Source: Elusimicrobiales bacterium (GTDB lineage Bacteria > Elusimicrobiota > Elusimicrobia > Elusimicrobiales > Elusimicrobiaceae). Taken from it: DNA of 5,936 nucleotides. The DNA lies in contig JAUNWB010000094.1 of NCBI GenBank assembly GCA_030540535.1, positions 1-5,936 on the forward strand. Reading direction: 5' to 3'. The notes beneath the pieces are model-generated. The model did not search any database and was not told the DNA's origin. It saw only the letters and a program-made list of their open reading frames with translations. Positions 1 to 5,895 of this stretch are shown one piece after another. The translations under genes and the position numbers were made by a program. Within the stretch, counting starts at the first letter, position 1, and each line of letters starts with the position of its first letter.

Positions 1-1
1 A

Positions 2-43
2 ATAGCTAAACTCTTTGACGAAGACTTTTGGGTGACACGATGA
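2..43 (+). CDS. C-terminal end of a reading frame cut by the window edge
   Basis: The only frame open from the window edge to a stop in this stretch reads IAKLFDEDFWVTR and ends at TGA 41-43. The other two forward frames carry stops at 3-5 and 7-9. Thirteen residues are too few to assign a family. The same frame continues open after the TGA into the next gene. It could therefore be either the true end of an upstream gene or the upstream half of one gene interrupted by a nonsense codon (TGG to TGA would give VTRWRSQE). Confidence 0.3.
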   Translation: MAKLFDEDFWVTR

Positions 44-73
44 CGAAGTCAGGAAGCAAATTGTTTAGTAATA

Positions 74-559
74 ATGGATCCTCAAATTTTCTCTTATTTT
101 CTTCTACCAGATTATACAGGCACATTTGGTATGACATTAGATGAGATATCTAATTCATACACAGAACTTTCCCTTCTATTTTCACCATATTATACAATAT
201 CTAATTATTATGTTAATATGCTTGCGTTCAATGTGGATGAGAATACAGAGAAGATAACAGCTTTTAGAATGGTTATAAATGATGGTATAGCTTCAAGTGA
301 TATACATACAATACTTTCTTCTAAATATAATTATTATCAAAACAATGACGAAAATACGATGTTTGCTTATAGAGATGGTAATTCGCAGGAGACGTCTAAG
401 ATAATGATAATTTATAATGCAGAAACTGGTATAATTTCCTTTTTTGATTTAGAAAACTACACCAGTAACAGTTCTACACAATCCCAAAAATCAATTTGGA
501 AAGAGGATTTATCAAATAATGATGAACTTGCTATAGCAAAATCCATGTTGATTATGTAA
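74..559 (+). CDS. Uncharacterised protein, possibly the C-terminal part of an interrupted gene
   Basis: This is a 161-residue protein of unknown function. It starts at the first ATG after the in-frame TGA at 41-43 and has an AT-rich leader. It has no signal peptide, lipobox or membrane segment. The N-terminal half (about residues 15-70) has a GMTLDEI...Y pattern followed by alternating beta-like strands (YVNMLAFNVD, KITAFRMVIND). Residues 75-125 repeat a helix, Y, strand layout (DIHTILSSKYNYY, TMFAYRD, SKIMIIYNAETGIISFFDL). This resembles the small repeated domains of secreted Bacteroidota proteins, where a WG-like motif opens the repeat, but that is pattern memory and not a family assignment. 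The tail after residue 130 is Ser/Thr/Asn-rich. Because that class is normally exported, a version without a signal peptide right after an in-frame stop may be the back half of a broken gene. Nothing links it to the sigma operon downstream, since a hairpin separates them. Confidence 0.5.
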   Translation: MDPQIFSYFLLPDYTGTFGMTLDEISNSYTELSLLFSPYYTISNYYVNMLAFNVDENTEKITAFRMVINDGIASSDIHTILSSKYNYYQNNDENTMFAYRDGNSQETSKIMIIYNAETGIISFFDLENYTSNSSTQSQKSIWKEDLSNNDELAIAKSMLIM

Positions 560-627
560 CACAAGTGATAGTTAGAATGAAAATAAGCCACCATATATAG
601 TGATAAATTCAATAATATCATTTATCT

Positions 628-658
628 GGTAAGGGTTACTTTAACAGTAGTCCTTACC
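628..658 (+). terminator. Strong hairpin between the first gene and the sigma operon
   Basis: GGTAAGG (628-634) pairs perfectly with CCTTACC (652-658). The stem continues inward through two G-T wobble pairs (635-636 with 650-651) and TACT (637-640) with AGTA (646-649), closing a five-base loop TTAAC. That makes 13 pairs. Only two Ts follow on the + strand and no long T tract is present, so intrinsic termination is plausible but not classic. It could instead be an mRNA leader structure or an operator ahead of the sigma gene, whose start codon lies 46 bases downstream. Confidence 0.5.
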
Positions 659-663
659 TTAAT
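634..663 (+). promoter_or_regulatory. Speculative ECF-type promoter for the sigma operon
   Basis: GGTTACTTT at 634-642 is followed 16 bases later by TTAAT at 659-663. The same pair, one base closer, occurs ahead of the lipoprotein gene at 4365-4393. ECF sigma genes often control their own promoter, which would fit. The element overlaps the hairpin at 628-658, so the match may only reflect that structure. No convincing TAnnTTTG housekeeping -7 element of the Bacteroidota was seen in 560-704. Confidence 0.2.
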
Positions 664-704
664 CCATATAAAGGCGTCAACAGAAAATCTGTAAAAATAG
701 TAAT

Positions 705-1364
705 ATGATTATCAATATAGGTAGACGAAAGAGTTTATCTGATTCCGAATATGTTAAACAGATACAGCAGCGGAGAAAGACTGTAACAGAATTATTCTAC
801 AATGAATGTAGGAAATATTTTATGCATTCATACGGTGCTGTATTTTCAAAAGACAATATCAAGGAAGATATTTTCCAACAGTCGTTCGTTAAGCTATGGA
901 CAGAAATAGAAACAAAGCGAATATTCATAGGAGACGATGACAAACTTTATCGCTTTGACCGTAAAGGGAACATTCGAGTTCTGACATGTAATTTGAAATC
1001 GTTTCTAATCGATATTGCGAAAAATGACTACCGTGACTGGCTAAGGAAAGACAGACTGACATTAGAAGATGACTTCGAGTCGTTCGCACACATGATGGAA
1101 GTCTCCAGAGCTGTAAGATTTGATGATAATCAAGAAACATTGAAAGAGCAGATTGTTGCAGACTGTGTATTTGATTTACCTCCACGTTGTAAAGATATCC
1201 TGACAATGTTCTACTACAAGGGAATGTCCCTTGATGAAATCTTAGTGGCACGTGGAGAAAAGAATATAAGCAAGAATGGACTTAAAACCGGTAAATACAA
1301 ATGCATGGAATCACTTAAAACAAGAGTGAAAGATGCCTACAAGAAGTATAACTTAAAATACTAA
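705..1364 (+). CDS. ECF-type RNA polymerase sigma factor
   Basis: This 219-residue cytoplasmic protein would bind core RNA polymerase and direct it to a set of alternative promoters. Sigma region 2 spans about residues 25-115. It includes the core-binding helix KEDIFQQSFVKLW (53-65) and the helix LKSFLIDIAKNDYRDWLRKD (97-116), which fits the -10 recognition part. Sigma region 4 spans about 148-210, with LPPRCKDILTMFYYKGMSLDEI (158-179) and the recognition helix ISKNGLKTGKYKCMESLKTRV (188-208), which would contact the -35 element. There is no region 1 or 3, as expected for the ECF group. A 20-residue basic charged tract (RFDRKGNIR) lies between the two region 2 helices and makes the protein a little longer than a minimal ECF factor. 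The start is the first in-frame ATG. It is the first gene of a tight operon: the membrane protein behind it begins 4 nt after the stop, the usual place for its regulator. The sigma assignment is firm, but the regulon is unknown. Confidence 0.88.
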   Translation: MIINIGRRKSLSDSEYVKQIQQRRKTVTELFYNECRKYFMHSYGAVFSKDNIKEDIFQQSFVKLWTEIETKRIFIGDDDKLYRFDRKGNIRVLTCNLKSFLIDIAKNDYRDWLRKDRLTLEDDFESFAHMMEVSRAVRFDDNQETLKEQIVADCVFDLPPRCKDILTMFYYKGMSLDEILVARGEKNISKNGLKTGKYKCMESLKTRVKDAYKKYNLKY

Positions 1365-1368
1365 TGAT

Positions 1369-2064
1369 ATGGATGAAAAATATTTAGAACTCATAGACAG
1401 ATATCTGCGTAAAGAGATGTCACCGCAGGAAAGTCTGAAGTTTGAGCAAGAAGCTTTGAATAATCCAAAATTGTTAAAAGAGATAGAATTAACATATAAG
1501 ATTAAACGGAGACTTGCAGACAGACAAAGGAAACTTCATCAAACTTCGGAATGGGAAAAGAAGAAGCAGTTTCGTTCCATTGGTTTAGCATCATGTATAT
1601 CGATTGCAGCAATGCTTATTGTCGGTATTTTATTCTGGAAACCAACAGATTTCGTTGCAGACCAGAACAATACAATAGCAAAAGTGGAAAATACTATTTC
1701 AAGACAAGAATTAGACAAAGCTATTGTCAAGAATGAACAGACCATGAGAAAAGTAAGGGAATCAATAAAAAACGGTAAAGACGAGGAAGCATTGAATGAT
1801 ATCGCTTTGCTTGAAGAATCTAACGTTTTGCCACCTTTGAATAGTATGGCTAACAATAAAACTTATATGAGCAATAACCTATACACTCAAGAAAGGGATT
1901 CTTTAATAAAAGATGCTTATGAGTTACATTGGCTTAAAATATGTGCATTACTTAAAATAGGGAGAAAAGAAGAAGCCATTGAGTTGCTGAAAATATTCTC
2001 TAATATACAAGGGGAGTATAAGATTCAGGCTGATTCATTACTAAAAGATTTAGAAAGAAAATAA
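1369..2064 (+). CDS. Single-pass membrane protein, probable anti-sigma-type regulator
   Basis: This is a 231-residue protein with three parts. The cytoplasmic N-terminus (1-69) opens with LELIDRYLRKEMSPQESLKFEQEALNNPKL, a pattern common at the start of Bacteroidota proteins encoded beside ECF sigma factors. It lacks the His/Cys motif of zinc-binding anti-sigma factors. A hydrophobic segment follows at about 70-90 (IGLASCISIAAMLIVGILFW), preceded by basic residues KKKQFR, which predicts N-in, C-out topology. The periplasmic part (91-231) is helical. Residues 115-150 are charged, coiled-coil-like helix, and 180-229 have a TPR-like helix pair (YELHWLKICALLKIGRKEEAIELL). The gene sits 4 nt after the sigma factor and 4 nt before the kinase, so all three are very likely co-translated. 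I infer that it holds or releases the sigma factor in response to an envelope signal or to kinase action. This has not been shown. It could instead be a scaffold for the kinase. Confidence 0.7.
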   Translation: MDEKYLELIDRYLRKEMSPQESLKFEQEALNNPKLLKEIELTYKIKRRLADRQRKLHQTSEWEKKKQFRSIGLASCISIAAMLIVGILFWKPTDFVADQNNTIAKVENTISRQELDKAIVKNEQTMRKVRESIKNGKDEEALNDIALLEESNVLPPLNSMANNKTYMSNNLYTQERDSLIKDAYELHWLKICALLKIGRKEEAIELLKIFSNIQGEYKIQADSLLKDLERK

Positions 2065-2068
2065 AAAA

Positions 2069-3430
2069 ATGGAAAAGAACAGTTTATTCCATGGCAGATA
2101 TCTTCTGGACAGTTTATTGGGACGAGGCAATTTCTCTGAAGTCTGGAAAGCAAAAGATACGAAGACGGACATTGAAGTAGCATTGAAGATATACGCCCCA
2201 GCTACAGGCTTAGATGACGAAGGTTTGAACATTTTTGCAAGAGAATTTTCATTGGTGGTTAACGTAAATCATAAAAACTTGCTAAAGCCTTTGTTTTATG
2301 ATACATTCGACCATAAACCATATTTGGTTTTGCCGTATTGCGAACGTGGTAGCATTATGAAAATGATTGGCGGCTTCACAGAAAAAGAAGCTTGGCGACT
2401 TATGAGAGACATTTCTGGCGGATTAGCATGGCTACATGCAATGAATCCTCCTGTAATACATCAAGACGTAAAGCCAGGCAATATTATGTTATCTAACAAC
2501 GGTAATTTCATGCTTGCAGATTTTGGAATAAGTACACGTTTAAGGACTACATTGCGCAAAAGCCTGAGTCTTGCTTTCAGCTCTGCAGGAACTGTCTCCT
2601 ACATGGCACCAGAGCGTTTTGGTAAAGACAATACTCCAATAATGGCAAATGACATTTATTCATTAGGTGCTACTGTTTTTGAAATGCTAACTGGTAATAC
2701 ACCATTTGGTGATGACGGAGGTTTAATTCAAAAAAAAGGAGCAGAAATTCCTGAGTTAAAAGGCAATTACTCTCAACAATTGAAAAAAGTAGTCACAAAA
2801 TGTCTGAGCGACAAGCCATGGGAACGTCCTGCAGCAGATCAACTTGAAAAGTATGCTACAACAGGACTTGAGGGGAAAAATATCATATTTACAGATGAAC
2901 AAAATGTCTGGCAAAAGCATAAAAGGCTTTTTATCACTTCTATTTTGGTAATAGTAACATGTATTTTAGCTATATTTATAGGCTTTAATGCTTGGAACAA
3001 TAAGACTACAGCTATAGCTAAAGAACAAGAGCAAGCTGAGACAATAAAAGCCCAAAACGATTCCATATTGACAGAAATAAAAAAACTTGTTGCTGCAGGA
3101 GATAGTTTGTATGCAGTCGGTTTAATTCATGACGAGGGGTATGAGACAGCTTTTATTGAGGCTTACAATAATTACGACAATGCCATTAGTAGCGGCTATA
3201 ATTTACAAAATGGCATAAAAATTCCAAATGAAGATGGCATTAAGAATAAAATGCATAATGTTGAATTAAAACTTTATGATGCATATATTTCTATTCAAGA
3301 GAAAGCAAAAGTATTTGCAGACGATAAAGAGATTTACAACGAATTTAAAGAACGTGCAGCCAATATAAGTTCTGTTGTTGATATAGAGAAACTTAAAAAA
3401 GAAATCAACAATACAAATGATTCTATATAA
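2069..3430 (+). CDS. Transmembrane Ser/Thr protein kinase with periplasmic helical tail
   Basis: This 453-residue Hanks-type kinase would transfer phosphate from ATP to Ser/Thr residues. The catalytic domain (about 10-265) carries the expected landmarks: glycine loop GRGNFSEV (18-25), Lys40 in VALK, likely helix-C Glu59, HQDVKPGN (131-138) with catalytic Asp133 and Asn138, DFG (151-153), APE (180-182), Asp195 in NDIYSLG, and Arg253. All key residues are present, so it should be active. The usual HRD arginine is Gln132, a common bacterial variant. A transmembrane segment lies at about 287-308 after basic KHKR, putting the kinase inside and residues 309-453 outside. The outer part is helical: a coiled-coil-like start (AIAKEQEQAETIKAQNDSI), then TPR-like helices (YETAFIEAYNNYDNAI). 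No PASTA repeats are present. It begins 4 nt after the anti-sigma-like gene, and the secreted BACON protein follows after 23 nt. Likely targets are the sigma factor or its membrane partner (inference). No phosphatase or FHA protein is in the window. Confidence 0.92.
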   Translation: MEKNSLFHGRYLLDSLLGRGNFSEVWKAKDTKTDIEVALKIYAPATGLDDEGLNIFAREFSLVVNVNHKNLLKPLFYDTFDHKPYLVLPYCERGSIMKMIGGFTEKEAWRLMRDISGGLAWLHAMNPPVIHQDVKPGNIMLSNNGNFMLADFGISTRLRTTLRKSLSLAFSSAGTVSYMAPERFGKDNTPIMANDIYSLGATVFEMLTGNTPFGDDGGLIQKKGAEIPELKGNYSQQLKKVVTKCLSDKPWERPAADQLEKYATTGLEGKNIIFTDEQNVWQKHKRLFITSILVIVTCILAIFIGFNAWNNKTTAIAKEQEQAETIKAQNDSILTEIKKLVAAGDSLYAVGLIHDEGYETAFIEAYNNYDNAISSGYNLQNGIKIPNEDGIKNKMHNVELKLYDAYISIQEKAKVFADDKEIYNEFKERAANISSVVDIEKLKKEINNTNDSI

Positions 3431-3453
3431 TAACATAAAAAAAATAATAAACA

Positions 3454-4080
3454 ATGCGTAGACTACCTGTAAAACTATTGTTGACAATCATACTATATTT
3501 GATGTCACAAACATTAAATGCTCAAAGTGCTTGTGATAAATTGTTCTCAAATGGAGTAAAACTACAACAAACAATGACAATCCAATCACAAAAGAAAGCA
3601 ATAACATATTTTGGAAAAGCAAAAGTTTGCTATGACTCTCAGGCTAAAAAAAATCTTTGTGATCAGCAGATTGTTGCATGCAGAAATATTATTGCTCAAA
3701 TCACAAAGCAGAGACAGAAAAAGATTGATAAAAAAGTAGTTCATACTGAAGAAACAGAAGTAACCCCTATTGATTCAGTAGTCGCAGTGACTGTAGAAGA
3801 AAAAGGCGTAGAGATATTTCTTGGCTGTAATTATCTGAAGTTCAAAGCAAAAGGGGAATTTAAAAAAGCAAAAGTTACATGTAACTACCCAGATTGGAAT
3901 ATTAAAGATATACCTTCATGGGTGAACTGTTCGAAAAATGATAATGACGAGATTGTTATTGAGGCGAAAAAGAATTCAACAAAAGAAGAACGTTCGTGTG
4001 TCTTAAAGATAGAATGTCGAGGTGAATATGTTACATTGACGATAATTCAAGAAAAGCCCAAGAAATTTATCATACTTTGA
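3454..4080 (+). CDS. Secreted protein with helical repeat and BACON-like domain
   Basis: This is a 208-residue protein. The signal peptide is MRRLPVKLLLTIILYLMSQT followed by LNA, with likely cleavage before Gln24. There is no lipobox cysteine, so it should be periplasmic or released. Residues 25-88 form helices resembling TPR (ACDKLFSNGVKL, AITYFGKAKVCYD, CDQQIVACRNIIAQI) with cysteines at 27, 59, 69 and 76. A charged linker spans 88-118. Residues 119-199 resemble a BACON domain: a leading strand (FLKxKAKG type), NYPDWNIKDIPSWVNCS (144-160), IVIEAKKNSTKEERSCVLKIEC (167-188) and the closing VTLTIIQE (193-200). BACON domains are Ig-like beta folds usually found in carbohydrate-active or surface proteins of Bacteroidota, but no enzyme domain is attached here. 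Being last in the sigma/kinase operon, and followed by a terminator 26 nt after its stop, it is a candidate sensor or partner for the periplasmic tails of the two upstream membrane proteins (inference). The five further cysteines in the beta domain could form disulfides. Confidence 0.78.
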   Translation: MRRLPVKLLLTIILYLMSQTLNAQSACDKLFSNGVKLQQTMTIQSQKKAITYFGKAKVCYDSQAKKNLCDQQIVACRNIIAQITKQRQKKIDKKVVHTEETEVTPIDSVVAVTVEEKGVEIFLGCNYLKFKAKGEFKKAKVTCNYPDWNIKDIPSWVNCSKNDNDEIVIEAKKNSTKEERSCVLKIECRGEYVTLTIIQEKPKKFIIL

Positions 4081-4106
4081 TATTATGTCAGATTAATATC
4101 GCATTG

Positions 4107-4137
4107 ACGGGAAGCATTACCACTTCCCGTTTCTTTT
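4107..4137 (+). terminator. Rho-independent terminator of the sigma/kinase operon
   Basis: ACGGGAAG (4107-4114) pairs perfectly with CTTCCCGT (4123-4130) around an eight-base loop. TTCTTTT follows directly at 4131-4137. It starts 26 nt after the stop codon of the BACON-like gene. This is a canonical intrinsic terminator and marks the operon end. Confidence 0.9.
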
Positions 4138-4168
4138 GAATAAAACATGTAATTATTTATCATTTTAC

Positions 4169-4378
4169 GGTTACTTATATTAAACCAAAATCGGTCATGG
4201 TATTACTATATGACAGAAAAGTCTGTGGGTAAAAATTTCATCTGTTGAGAATAAAAAACTGTAGCTTCGTATAGAACAGGGCACAATCATCCTGAATGAA
4301 CCAACAAAGATATCTTTTGTCTCTGATACCCCTATTGACTTTAATATGTTTTTCCTCCAATGAAGGTTACTTTTATTA
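4169..4378. repeat. Imperfect 14-bp direct repeats flanking a 182-bp segment
   Basis: GGTTACTTATATTA (4169-4182) and GGTTACTTTTATTA (4365-4378) match at 13 of 14 bases in the same orientation. The segment between them contains the degenerate coding-like stretch at 4214-4363 and is less AT-rich in its middle than the surrounding intergenic DNA. I saw no terminal inverted repeats. The pair could be the scar of an insertion, the two ends of a small dispersed element, or two copies of a regulator or sigma-factor site. Confidence 0.4.
4214..4363 (+). pseudogene. Possible decayed gene fragment in the intergenic region
   Basis: Read from 4214, one forward frame gives QKSLWVKISSVENKKL, a TAG at 4262-4264, then LRIEQGTIILNEPTKISF and VSDTPIDFNMFFLQ before TGA at 4361-4363. 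The composition after the TAG is protein-like, and one base change (CAG to TAG) would explain the break. There is no start codon at the head of the frame and no recognised domain. The opposite strand is also open over 4195-4389, encoding 64 residues. I read that as the shadow of the same sequence, though it could be the other way round. The whole stretch may simply be non-coding leader. Confidence 0.3.
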
Positions 4379-4393
4379 ATACTATGCATTAAT
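4365..4393 (+). promoter_or_regulatory. Speculative ECF-type promoter for the lipoprotein pair
   Basis: GGTTACTTT (4365-4373) is followed 15 bases later by TTAAT (4389-4393), 57 nt ahead of the lipoprotein start codon. The arrangement copies, within one base of spacing, the one ahead of the sigma gene at 634-663. It would fit a shared -35/-10 pair read by the ECF sigma factor. In so AT-rich a region TTAAT is common, so only the GGTTACTTT part carries weight. Confidence 0.22.
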
Positions 4394-4449
4394 GGCTATA
4401 GTATAATAATTAATAGAAGTTGCGCACGACACGGAACAGTGTGAAACAT

Positions 4450-4926
4450 ATGAAGAATATTTATTTTGAAAAGTTATCTGTAAGGGCATTGATGTTATTG
4501 TTCGCTGTAGGTGTTTCATTCACAAGTTGTAGCAAGGATGATGATGAATATGACAGCATGTCATCATATCAGAGTTCATCAAGCAGTAGCTTAACTAAGC
4601 CAGAATTGGCTAAAAACATTACGACCACTACGTATGATGACCTTAATTTCAAAGCAAGATTCTCAAATGGTGGTGACACATATGATAATATGACGTGTAC
4701 AGTATATTGGGGTTCTTATACAAAGAAACAGGCAACAACTCCAAAAGTGTCAGCATTGACAAAGAGCGGTTCAATGAAACTGTATGATACAGCAAAGAAG
4801 AGTACAACGTTTAGTAAATCTTATACAGGCTTGTCTGGAGGAACATGTATTTATTATTATTTCAAATGTAGTAATTCAAAGTATACTGTAAATACGGATG
4901 TTACATATTGTATAATTAAACGGTAA
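4450..4926 (+). CDS. Surface-type lipoprotein with Fn3-like domain
   Basis: This is a 158-residue protein counted from ATG 4450. That start puts MKNIYFEKLSVRALMLLFAV and GVSFTSC in the classic lipoprotein signal layout, with Cys27 as the lipidated residue. Upstream in-frame TTG (4420) and GTG (4441) codons would only add an atypical polar leader. The residues after the cysteine, SKDDDE, match the acidic export signal that sends many Bacteroidota lipoproteins to the outer face of the outer membrane. A Ser-rich spacer (about 37-48) follows. Residues 50-158 form one predicted beta domain (LNFKARFSN, MTCTVYWGSY, GLSGGTCIYYYFKCSN, VTYCIIKR) that resembles a divergent Fn3/Ig-like sandwich with cysteines at 83, 133, 140 and 154. 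It parallels the C-terminal domain of the next gene, suggesting a related pair. A role in adhesion or ligand binding is only a guess. The gene is separated from the sigma operon by a terminator and about 310 bases, so it has its own promoter. Confidence 0.75.
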   Translation: MKNIYFEKLSVRALMLLFAVGVSFTSCSKDDDEYDSMSSYQSSSSSSLTKPELAKNITTTTYDDLNFKARFSNGGDTYDNMTCTVYWGSYTKKQATTPKVSALTKSGSMKLYDTAKKSTTFSKSYTGLSGGTCIYYYFKCSNSKYTVNTDVTYCIIKR

Positions 4927-4998
4927 TTATATTATGTATAGTCTATTAATAATATTGCGATAATGAAATAAATGTTGGTAAATTATATAAAACATAAA

Positions 4999-5790
4999 AT
5001 GGAAAAGTTTAAAATATTCTCAATAATGTTCATTGTTACATTGTTGTCTGTTTGTTTAAGTTCATGTAGTGATGACGAAGAAAAAGGTTATTCTGATGAA
5101 GATTATATAAATATATTGGCTGGAACAAGTTGGAAATTAGAAAGTAGTATTGAATATACATATGATAACAAACAAATATCTTTAACCGAATTTTCAGATA
5201 ATCCAATTTACGTGACATTCTCTAAAAACAATAATGAAAAGGGATATTATGATTTGTATCTTGATAATAAGAGTCTTGAATATACAAGTGTTTGCTATTG
5301 GACCATCGGTCAAGGGTACATTAATGGGACAGCTTTTTATTATTGTGGAGAAATAATAAATATATCAGAATATGTGTTACAGATAAAAATTTCAGATGGT
5401 GATACATATTACATAAGAACTCTGAGTAGGGTAACAGAACCAGCGCATAATTTTGAGTCAGATAATGATGACAACAATAATACAGGAAATTCATCCACAA
5501 GCTATGAAAAGCCAAGTGTTGGCTTCCATAATTTTACTGCGACAAAGACTAGGTTAAAAGTAGAGTATAAGATTTACAACAATGATGAAGCAAGGGTTAC
5601 ATCTGCAAAAATTTATTATGGTACAACATCGAATCCAACAAAAAGTGTAACTGCTACAGTAAGCAGTGCTCTGATTATTGGAAATATCTCTGGATTGAAA
5701 GCCGGCACCACATATTATGTTAAGTGTGTAGCTACAGGTAAAGGAGGAACTACCACCACAACAACAACTAAATGTATAACGAATTATTAA
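4999..5790 (+). CDS. Two-domain surface-type lipoprotein (lipocalin-like plus Fn3-like)
   Basis: This is a 263-residue protein counted from ATG 4999, which gives a clean lipoprotein signal (MEKFKIFSIMFIVTLLSVCL, SSC, with lipidated Cys23). The in-frame ATG at 4972 would add nine residues ahead of it. The SDDEE after the cysteine fits the surface-export signal. Residues 36-145 look like the lipocalin-like domain frequent in Bacteroidota lipoproteins: LAGTSWKLESS (40-50), then strands IYVTFSKN, YYDLYLD, CYWTIGQGYI, FYYCGEIINIS, YVLQIKISDGDTYYIRTLSRV. An acidic Asp/Asn linker (152-162) leads to an Fn3-like domain (172-261) with KVEYKIYNN, AKIYYGTTSNPT, ISGLKAGTTYYVKCVATGKGG, and a run of seven Thr (251-257) near the end. 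The gap to the preceding lipoprotein is 72 nt with no terminator, so the two may share a transcript. No enzyme motif is visible. A binding or structural role at the cell surface is inferred. Confidence 0.75.
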   Translation: MEKFKIFSIMFIVTLLSVCLSSCSDDEEKGYSDEDYINILAGTSWKLESSIEYTYDNKQISLTEFSDNPIYVTFSKNNNEKGYYDLYLDNKSLEYTSVCYWTIGQGYINGTAFYYCGEIINISEYVLQIKISDGDTYYIRTLSRVTEPAHNFESDNDDNNNTGNSSTSYEKPSVGFHNFTATKTRLKVEYKIYNNDEARVTSAKIYYGTTSNPTKSVTATVSSALIIGNISGLKAGTTYYVKCVATGKGGTTTTTTTKCITNY

Positions 5791-5799
5791 AATGTTAGA

Positions 5800-5867
5800 T
5801 ACTTAAATCTCTATAAAACGGAATATTTACTAAAATACAAGTTTGCGTGATTGTATAGATTTAAGTA
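5800..5867. repeat. Long-loop inverted repeat after the lipoprotein pair
   Basis: TACTTAAATCT (5800-5810) is a perfect 11-bp inverted match to AGATTTAAGTA (5857-5867), with a 46-nt loop. It starts nine bases after the second lipoprotein stop. The loop is long and the arms are AT-rich, so this is a weak terminator. It may stabilise the 3' end of the message or be a chance match. Confidence 0.35.
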
Positions 5868-5895
5868 ATATTGATATACAATATGATTCATTAGT

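Noticed and set aside
925..1251. Reverse-strand open frame of 108 residues
   Set aside because: It lies wholly inside the sigma factor gene, whose domains are clear. Its composition (many Ser, Leu, His, Cys) is typical of an antisense shadow.
1539..1856. Reverse-strand open frame of 105 residues inside the anti-sigma-like gene
   Set aside because: It is the antisense of a lysine- and glutamate-rich coding region, giving a Phe/Ser-rich translation with no domain.
705..4080. Anti-phage defence or toxin-antitoxin system built around the kinase
   Set aside because: No nuclease, NTPase, pore-forming or other effector domain is present, and the kinase is membrane-anchored in a sigma operon with secreted partners.
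4195..4389. Reverse-strand open frame of 64 residues in the intergenic region
   Set aside because: It has no recognisable domain or signal, and it overlaps a more protein-like but interrupted forward frame. I treat it as a shadow, though its strand cannot be settled without a search.
4420..4449. Ten-residue N-terminal extension of the first lipoprotein from TTG
   Set aside because: It places a polar basic stretch before a complete lipoprotein signal peptide, whereas ATG 4450 gives a normal signal length.
4972..4998. Nine-residue N-terminal extension of the second lipoprotein
   Set aside because: The signal peptide from ATG 4999 is already complete, and the extension reads like untranslated leader. 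It cannot be fully excluded.
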